Assembly: GCA_002293605.1 (NCBI GenBank)
Contig: DBDO01000253.1
Location: 3,219 to 15,088, forward strand
DNA length: 11,870 nucleotides
Origin: Desulfovibrionaceae bacterium UBA930
Lineage (GTDB): Bacteria; Desulfobacterota; Desulfovibrionia; Desulfovibrionales; Desulfovibrionaceae
Direction: 5' to 3'
Shown here piece after piece: positions 8,401 to 11,870 of this stretch. Position numbers and translations under genes: made by a program. How positions within the stretch are numbered: position 1 is the stretch's first letter; each line of letters opens with the position of its first letter. The notes beneath the pieces are model-generated. The model saw only the letters and a list, made by a program, of their open reading frames with translations, was not told the DNA's origin and did no database searches.

Positions 8401-8545
8401 TCAGCAGGGCAAGGCCTCCATTTCCCTGATTCAGAGAAAGTTTCGCATAGGCTTTAATAAAGCCGCCCGCTTTGTTGAGCAAATGGAGCTTGACGGCATT
8501 ATCGGACCGGCTGACGGCAGCAAGCCGAGAATGGTCATTCGCTAG
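5414..8545 (+). CDS. ftsK: DNA translocase FtsK/SpoIIIE
   Basis: Septum-located hexameric ATPase that pumps chromosome ends out of the closing division site and activates XerCD at dif. The 1043-aa chain has an N-terminal membrane domain with about four helices (21-40, 78-94, 104-123, 166-193), a long low-complexity linker rich in Pro, Ala, Glu and Ser (about 200-580), then the motor: alpha/beta domains with Walker A GATGAGKS (721-728), LLVDPKRVEM, Walker B VIVIDELADLM (D837, E838), ATQRPSVDVVTG and SFQVTSKHDSRTILD. A C-terminal winged-helix gamma domain (985-1043) reads the polar KOPS-type DNA motifs. AGGGGG lies a few bases before the ATG. The protein is complete; its TAG stop (8543-8545) coincides with the CTAG flank of the repeat that starts at the next base, so the last residues could have been altered by that insertion, although the C-terminus looks normal. 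Confidence 0.96.
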   Translation: MKAQAEERKQVADSGKLGRELLGLLAIFCGLLTALSLATFDSRDPWLNHVVSGVTRVYNKAGLFGAYTSGFFFDYLGFASWVIPAFLCLAGARRILGAKEWPWWRWAGFALLSLCLCLAGAAGDLGDVEIFARGTLAPGAGNVSTHGGGIIGYMLYRAMVGWLSSTGTFLLWLFSLLLAMQMLTGLSWLSLLASGSRSLWHSLTGKAQSMMDERAVRGQSCLSLGGSSSPGLSGAGVSEALAGSARAGQPPLEVTAYPLSSHAASEPAPLSGPLPTVVPSFSLDLQAPPQAGGLLQIAPDISFSGEKPALFTPVDPYVHPLLPRPGAASWEPARNEDREAGHLPSFFEPESLKKNSSFRRADEEEDLPPWVRDFEQDRVGVQALQAHAPQAESLSPYGHGKAATEGAAEETRMEPGEPDPLLSLQTSLAIQALRAAGSADSYHPIHRVTGDTARHPGAELFDSPDQDLAVGEAQEGGIDREPAQALSVSLPSVFPDFDGEAEDEFPASEKGQEAAEPPAKPRAELQDNPARALYDGPTPVFEAPPLQIAPEPGLKASLARHLVRPPYAPLPSLDLLRTAPASGAGTPRELLEAKGRSLMNCLNDFSIQGELVGITPGPVVTMFEIRPAPGVRVSRIANLSDDLALALKAVAVRIQAPVPGTDTVGIEIPNEVRETVCLKELLSSQIFQQSKSLLTLALGKDIAGLPAVADLASMPHLLVAGATGAGKSVGINSIILSFLYKARPEEVKLLLVDPKRVEMAIYADLPHLVHPVVTEMQMAKNALEWAVAEMEERYNAIAKAGVRNIADYNAKLASWGETPPIGMEDLAFIPYLVIVIDELADLMLVAAKEVETSIVRLAQLARAAGIHLILATQRPSVDVVTGLIKANFPCRISFQVTSKHDSRTILDAVGAEHLLGKGDMLFKPGGGKFKRMHGAFVSDQNVNAVVGYWKSRQRPDYQVDFSDWAPEGAGNVFSGNGGGADIAGDPLYNEAVEFVRQQGKASISLIQRKFRIGFNKAARFVEQMELDGIIGPADGSKPRMVIR

Positions 8546-8696
8546 GGAAACGCTGAATAATTTTCGTTTTGCTACCTTGCTCGGTTTTTCCCTCCGGGGG
8601 CAGGACCATCGATCCAGCCCCCATCGGAAAAGAAGCTCGCGCCTTGCCAAACGAAATAACTACGCGTTTCCCCAAGGCCCATTAATCAGTGCTTCC
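8546..8696. repeat. MITE-like imperfect palindrome with IS5-type ends
   Basis: The end GGAAACGCTGAATAAT (8546-8561) and the reverse complement of 8681-8696, GGAAGCACTGATTAAT, agree at 13 of 16 positions. They are flanked outward by CTAG (8542-8545) and CTAA (8697-8700), both fitting the YTAR target rule known for IS5-group elements, and the GGAAG...TGA.TAA style of the ends recalls that family. Inside, GGGAAACGC (8545-8553) pairs exactly with GCGTTTCCC (8664-8672), TTTCGTTT (8562-8569) with 8649-8656, TTTTCC (8586-8591) with 8626-8631, and GGGGGC (8596-8601) with 8617-8622, so most of the segment can fold into one long interrupted hairpin. There is no room for a transposase. It may also act as the ftsK terminator, though no T-tract follows. 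The family assignment is inference. Confidence 0.5.
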
Positions 8697-8740
8697 CTAA
8701 ATGTATGCTGAAAATAAACGTTTTTTTACATTGGGGAAGC
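8691..8740. repeat. Inverted repeat between the MITE-like element and the MCP promoter
   Basis: GCTTCCCTAAATGTA (8691-8705) pairs with TACATTGGGGAAGC (8727-8740) with one mismatch and one bulge around a 21-base A/T-rich loop that contains the palindrome AAACGTTT (8716-8723). The left arm includes the right end of the preceding MITE-like element and its CTAA flank, so this could be a second, inverted copy of an element border or a simple hairpin used for termination or mRNA stability. The remaining stretch 8741-8888 holds the MCP promoter region and no credible gene. Confidence 0.55.
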
Positions 8741-8775
8741 TCAACAAAATTTTCAGGAGTATTTTGCTGAGACGC

Positions 8776-8806
8776 TTGACTTTGATCTTACCTTAGGGTG
8801 TATCAT
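8776..8806 (+). promoter_or_regulatory. Candidate sigma70-type promoter for the MCP gene
   Basis: TTGACT (8776-8781) matches 5 of 6 bases of the -35 consensus, and TATCAT (8801-8806) matches 5 of 6 of the -10, at a long spacing of 19 bp. It lies 82 bp before the MCP start, leaving an untranslated leader of about 70-75 bases. I saw no FliA-type or sigma54-type promoter in the gap, so the chemoreceptor is probably not tied to the flagellar regulon through this site. Prediction from sequence only. Confidence 0.4.
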
Positions 8807-8888
8807 GCATCACAAACTAAGGAGGATGCTTCAAGCGCCTGTTTCGTAGCCAGAGCAAAGCGACACAACAAACACAAACGGAGAGAAC

Positions 8889-10916
8889 ATGCGGCTGTCT
8901 ATTGCCTCAAAAATTGTTGCGCTTACTGCAATTGTCATCATTATTGCCTCTGTGTCTGTGATGGGTACGACATTCTTCCTGATGCGGAGGGCATCGAACG
9001 CCCAGCTTGACGGAGGCGTGCAGCAGTCAAAAACCGTTGTTGATGAATATTATAAGGTAATCGAGAGCAATTTCGTCAACATGAACAAAAGCCTGGGCGT
9101 GAATCCTGCCTTGATCGCCCTGATGCAGTCTAGAGATGGCGCGGCTCTTGCAAGATGGAGCAAAATCGCCATGCAGGAAAGCAATGCCGATCTGTGCACC
9201 ATCACTGACACAAACGGCATTGTGGTTGCGCGCGGTCACTCTGACCGCAAGGGCGATTCTCTGGCCCAGCAGCCCATGGTGCGCGATGCCCTTGAGGGTA
9301 AATCCGTATCCGGCATTGTGGCATCGACAGTTATTCCCTTTTCCATCCGGGCCTGCGTGCCCATTCGCGAGGGCGACAAAATCATCGGAACCATTTCCTT
9401 GGGGCTGTCCATTGTCACGGAAAGCTTTGTGGATGCCATGAAGCGTCTTTCCGGGCTGGAGATAACCTTTTTCAGGGGCAATACCCGGGTGATGAGCACC
9501 CTGACGCATCAGGGCAAACGCGTTATCAACACGCAGCTCAACAACCCCGGAATTGAAACAGCGGTCCTTGAACAAAAACAGACTGTTTTTCGCGATCTGA
9601 CACTCTTCGGCTCTCCTTACAAGACCGCGTACTGGCCTGTTATCGATGTGGACAGCAAGACCGTGGGTATGTGGTTCGCAGGCCAGCCCATTCAGCGCTA
9701 TGCGGACGAACAGCGCAACGCCCTGCTGATCGGGCTGGCGGCAATGCTGGGCATAATGCTGTGCCTTGTCGGTGCCAGCATAGCGCTCGGCAGAAAGCTG
9801 GCCCGGCCCATCAAAGACGTGACCGCTTTCGCCCAGACTGTGGCCCAGGGCAATCTGAACAGTCCGTTGCATGTAAAGGCCACTGACGAAGTCGGCGTGC
9901 TTGCCGAGTCCTTGAAAAGCATGGTGGAAAATTTAAAAACCCGCATTGCCGAATCCGAGCAAAAAAGTATGGAAGCGGCTGCGGAGCAGGCAAAAGCGCT
10001 TGAAGCCATGCGCGAGTCGAATGCGGCCAAGCAAAAGGCCGAGGCCGGAGAAGAAGCCATTCTGACAGCGGCCCAGCAGGTGGAAACAGTGGTGGAGCGC
10101 CTGTCTTCGGCCATGGAGCAACTGTCAAGCCAGACCGATCATTCCACCCGGAGCCTGGAAGCCCAGCGGGAAGCCATTGCCTCGGCCGCTACAGCAATGG
10201 AGGAAATGAACGCCACCGTGCAGGAGGTGGCCCGTAATGCGGCTGTGGCCTCCGAAGGCGCAAGCGGTGCCAGACGGCAGGCCGTGGACGGCAAGGGGGT
10301 AGTCTCGCAATCCATACAGGCCCTGAAACATTTACAGGAAAGCGCGGAAAGCATGAGCAAAGAGTCTATTGAACTGGGCAGGCAGGCCGAAGGCATAGGC
10401 GCTATCGTCTCCGTAATCAATGATATAGCCGATCAGACCAACCTGCTTGCGCTGAACGCCGCCATTGAAGCGGCCCGCGCAGGGGAGGCCGGACGCGGCT
10501 TTGCCGTTGTGGCTGATGAAGTGCGTAAGCTTGCGGAAAAAACCATGCAGGCCACCAAGGAGGTCGGCTCGGCCATTACCGGCATTCAGCAGGGCAGCCA
10601 GCGCAGCATTGATGCCCAAAGCGCGGCCACACGCCATGTGCTGGAGGCGGAAAAACTGGTTTCCGAATCCGGCGCGTCCCTGGAGAAGATTGTGGAGGAA
10701 TCGGACGGCGTGGAAGGACAGGTCAGAAGCATCGCCACTGCCGCCGAGCAGCAGTCTTCTGCCAGCGGAGAAATCGCCCGAACCTTGGATCAGGTCAATG
10801 CCATAGCGGGAGAAAATGCCACTGCCATGATGCAATCTTCACAGGCCGTTGCGGAAGTAACCGCGCAAACGCACGATCTGCGCAGGCTCGTGCAAAAGCT
10901 GCGCAGCAGAGAATAA
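8889..10916 (+). CDS. Methyl-accepting chemotaxis protein with periplasmic Cache-type sensor
   Basis: Transmembrane chemoreceptor of 675 aa that would signal through CheW and CheA. Order of parts: short cytoplasmic N-terminus, TM1 (about 8-31), periplasmic sensor (34-274), TM2 (278-300), HAMP (301-353), a coiled-coil stretch, then the methyl-accepting signalling domain with the hairpin tip DQTNLLALNAAIEAARAGEA (515-534) and following GRGFAVVADEVRKLAEKT. The sensor contains LCTITDTNGIVVARGHSD and GDSLAQQPMVRDAL (about 102-135), then SIRACVPI and IIGTISLGLSI, a pattern I associate with double-Cache (dCache_3-like) ligand-binding domains; the ligand is unknown. There is no C-terminal pentapeptide for CheR/CheB tethering. 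GGAGAG (8880-8885) precedes the ATG. It is transcribed on its own, bracketed by repeats upstream and hairpins downstream, and no che genes are nearby. The MCP class is certain, the sensor subtype less so. Confidence 0.95.
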   Translation: MRLSIASKIVALTAIVIIIASVSVMGTTFFLMRRASNAQLDGGVQQSKTVVDEYYKVIESNFVNMNKSLGVNPALIALMQSRDGAALARWSKIAMQESNADLCTITDTNGIVVARGHSDRKGDSLAQQPMVRDALEGKSVSGIVASTVIPFSIRACVPIREGDKIIGTISLGLSIVTESFVDAMKRLSGLEITFFRGNTRVMSTLTHQGKRVINTQLNNPGIETAVLEQKQTVFRDLTLFGSPYKTAYWPVIDVDSKTVGMWFAGQPIQRYADEQRNALLIGLAAMLGIMLCLVGASIALGRKLARPIKDVTAFAQTVAQGNLNSPLHVKATDEVGVLAESLKSMVENLKTRIAESEQKSMEAAAEQAKALEAMRESNAAKQKAEAGEEAILTAAQQVETVVERLSSAMEQLSSQTDHSTRSLEAQREAIASAATAMEEMNATVQEVARNAAVASEGASGARRQAVDGKGVVSQSIQALKHLQESAESMSKESIELGRQAEGIGAIVSVINDIADQTNLLALNAAIEAARAGEAGRGFAVVADEVRKLAEKTMQATKEVGSAITGIQQGSQRSIDAQSAATRHVLEAEKLVSESGASLEKIVEESDGVEGQVRSIATAAEQQSSASGEIARTLDQVNAIAGENATAMMQSSQAVAEVTAQTHDLRRLVQKLRSRE

Positions 10917-10917
10917 G

Positions 10918-10968
10918 CAGGGGCTCTGCCCTCTGGACTCCCGCAAGGGGGCGCGCCCCCTTGGCCCC
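10918..10968. repeat. GC-rich REP-like palindromes after the MCP gene
   Basis: Starting two bases after the MCP stop there is a small hairpin GGGC-TCT-GCCC (10921-10931) and then a perfect 18-bp palindrome AAGGGGGCGCGCCCCCTT (10945-10962), the whole block closing with GGCCCC. Blocks of the form GGGGCTCTGCCC ... CCCGCAAGGGGGCGCGCCCCCTTGG are, from memory, dispersed after many genes in Desulfovibrio-like genomes; that they are a family is recall and was not checked. It may stabilise the 3' end of the mRNA. Confidence 0.6.
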
Positions 10969-10974
10969 ATTCGT

Positions 10975-10999
10975 CGAAAAGCGGCTTTGCCGCTTTTCG
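10975..10999. repeat. Perfect 11-bp hairpin with 3-base loop
   Basis: CGAAAAGCGGC (10975-10985), loop TTT, GCCGCTTTTCG (10989-10999), a perfect stem. The A-tract and T-tract lie within the base of the stem, which is a common form of bidirectional intrinsic terminator, but no further T-run follows. It sits between the GC-rich palindromes and the longer hairpin, forming part of a stacked series of stems downstream of the MCP gene. Confidence 0.7.
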
Positions 11000-11001
11000 G
11001 T

Positions 11002-11056
11002 AGAGCAGAAAAGTCCCGGTTTTCCCTTGACGCGAAAACCGGGACTTTTCTGCTCT
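11002..11056. terminator. Perfect 23-bp inverted repeat, probable bidirectional terminator
   Basis: The arm 11002-11024 (begins AGAGCAGAAAAGTCCCGG) is exactly complementary to 11034-11056 (ends GGGACTTTTCTGCTCT), with a 9-base loop CCTTGACGC. A GC core (GTCCCGG/CCGGGAC) flanked by A4 before and T4 after is the shape of an intrinsic terminator usable from both sides, here ending MCP transcription. It is longer and more perfect than most such terminators because the pairing continues past the T-tract, which leaves room for another role such as a mobile-element end or protein binding site. Confidence 0.6.
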
Positions 11057-11080
11057 CTGTTTGAGATTCAGGCGCAGGGC

Positions 11081-11109
11081 TTGCCTATAGCATGCTCCGG
11101 GCTTATTGT
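11081..11109 (+). promoter_or_regulatory. Candidate promoter for lolA
   Basis: TTGCCT (11081-11086), 17-bp spacer, TATTGT (11104-11109): 4 of 6 consensus matches in each box at ideal spacing, 62 bp before the lolA start and just after the probable terminator. Between it and the gene a small perfect hairpin TTCCCT-GAC-AGGGAA (11137-11151) lies directly before the ribosome binding site AAAGGA (11155-11160) and could modulate translation. Because the MCP is followed by a terminator, lolA needs its own promoter here. Confidence 0.33.
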
Positions 11110-11170
11110 ACGGAACCTGGCGGTATATGAAACGGATTCCCTGACAGGGAAATAAAAGGAATGTGCTTGT

Positions 11171-11842
11171 ATGTGGAATAGCCTACGGTTTTTTGTTCTG
11201 GCGGGCCTTATTACGCTCACGGCGGCCTCGGGCGCAGCGGCCCAATCCGTTCCGGAGCGGGTGCAGGAACAGTATAAGGGCATCGCTTCCATGCGTTGCG
11301 AATACACGCAGACCCTGGTGCACAAAGAAAGCGGCGCCCGTGAACAGCGCAGTGGCGTGCTCAGTTTCGCCAAGCCGCTTTTATTGCGCATGGAAACCCA
11401 AAAGCCTTCCCCCGAACTTCTGCTTGTGACCAAAGAGCGCATCTGGAACGTCTTTCCCGAAGAAGAGCTGGCCACCATGTATTCCCTGGATCTGGCCAGG
11501 GATTCTCGGAGCATTGTGCAGGTTATTACCGGGCAGGCGCGCCTGGACAAGGATTTTTTTGTGGAAAGAAAAGAGGAGGAGGGCGGCCTGCTGGTTGTGG
11601 ATCTTTTCCCCAAAGAGGCCACGCAGGCTATGGTTGAAGCCCGGCTCTGGCTGGACCCGAAAAGTAACTTGATCAAAAAACTGCGGGTCTATGATTTTTA
11701 CGGCAATGAAAACGAATTGAGCTTTTCCAGGCAGGAGGTCAATGCCTCCCTGCCGACCTCGCTCTTTCTTTATACGCCGCCCAAAGGCTTTACTGTGGAA
11801 GATCGCAGCAAGGATGCCTCTGCCGCTCCGGGGGGGATGTAG
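11171..11842 (+). CDS. lolA: Outer-membrane lipoprotein carrier protein LolA-like
   Basis: Periplasmic chaperone that takes lipoproteins released by the LolCDE transporter and hands them to the outer-membrane receptor LolB or the membrane itself. The 223-aa precursor has a Sec signal peptide (about 1-24, hydrophobic FFVLAGLITLTAAS core, predicted cut after AAA before Q25). The mature part fits the LolA plan: CEYTQTLVHKES (43-54), SGVLSFAKPLLLRMETQKPS (61-80), a central beta-sheet, LWLDPKSNLIKKLRVYDFYG (159-178), and the C-terminal LSFSRQEVNASLP with FLYTPPKGF (199-207). It then runs into a short Ser/Ala/Gly-rich tail. ATG 11171 is the only good in-frame start, with AAAGGA (11155-11160) 10 bases upstream; another ATG at 11161 is out of frame. 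In many proteobacteria lolA follows ftsK directly; here an MCP gene stands between. LolB was not seen. The family call is firm; the sequence is somewhat divergent. Confidence 0.88.
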   Translation: MWNSLRFFVLAGLITLTAASGAAAQSVPERVQEQYKGIASMRCEYTQTLVHKESGAREQRSGVLSFAKPLLLRMETQKPSPELLLVTKERIWNVFPEEELATMYSLDLARDSRSIVQVITGQARLDKDFFVERKEEEGGLLVVDLFPKEATQAMVEARLWLDPKSNLIKKLRVYDFYGNENELSFSRQEVNASLPTSLFLYTPPKGFTVEDRSKDASAAPGGM

Positions 11843-11870
11843 GTAGCTTATTCGGATTCTACATAGAAAT

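Noticed and set aside
7628..8650. Minus-strand frame of 340 codons opposite the FtsK motor
   Set aside because: Antisense to highly conserved motor sequence; no domain and no ribosome binding site of note.
8819..8849. Strong AAGGAGG followed at once by ATG and a 7-codon frame (8826-8849) in the MCP leader
   Set aside because: There is no spacing between the Shine-Dalgarno and the ATG, so initiation is unlikely; no attenuator-like codons or paired stems follow it.
8741..8888. Possible riboswitch, such as a cyclic-di-GMP type, in the MCP leader
   Set aside because: The conserved core motifs of that class are not present, and no stable multi-stem fold is apparent by eye.

Overview
The window looks like the chromosome of a Gram-negative, moderately GC-rich deltaproteobacterium, most likely Desulfovibrio or a close relative. 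It carries two-gene lptFG and lolA (outer-membrane biogenesis), a chemoreceptor of the kind common in that group, and GC-rich palindromes of the style common in Desulfovibrio intergenic DNA. This assignment is from memory of protein style and gene order; no search was run. Most of the window is core housekeeping DNA, and I found no defence island, CRISPR array, tRNA, rRNA or complete insertion sequence.

Layout. On the minus strand at the left is uppP (35-841), the undecaprenyl-pyrophosphate phosphatase of the cell-wall lipid carrier cycle. A 142-bp divergent promoter region separates it from a plus-strand cluster: a 67-aa uncharacterised protein (984-1187), then lptF and lptG (1212-3484, overlapping by 4 bp), the membrane subunits of the LPS export ABC transporter. 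The minus-strand GTPase gene engB/ysxC (3444-4076) runs into lptG tail-to-tail with a 41-bp coding overlap. Divergent from it is a compact plus-strand group: aroQ (type II dehydroquinase), efp (elongation factor P) and ftsK (septal DNA translocase), with gaps of 35 and 27 bp.

After ftsK the character changes. The 343-bp gap 8546-8888 starts exactly at the ftsK stop codon with a MITE-like inverted repeat whose ends resemble IS5-family termini (YTAR-type flanks), then a second inverted repeat, then a plausible promoter for a 675-aa methyl-accepting chemotaxis protein (8889-10916). The 254-bp gap after it holds a run of hairpins, including a perfect 23-bp inverted repeat that probably terminates transcription. 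lolA, the periplasmic lipoprotein carrier, follows at 11171-11842.

How the genes fit together: uppP, lptF, lptG, ftsK and lolA all serve envelope construction or division, while engB and efp serve ribosome assembly and translation, and aroQ serves aromatic amino-acid synthesis. ftsK and lolA are neighbours in many proteobacteria, so the chemoreceptor, bracketed by repeat-rich DNA on both sides, looks like a later arrival between them. The most interesting material is therefore the two repeat-rich gaps and the 67-aa protein ahead of lptFG.
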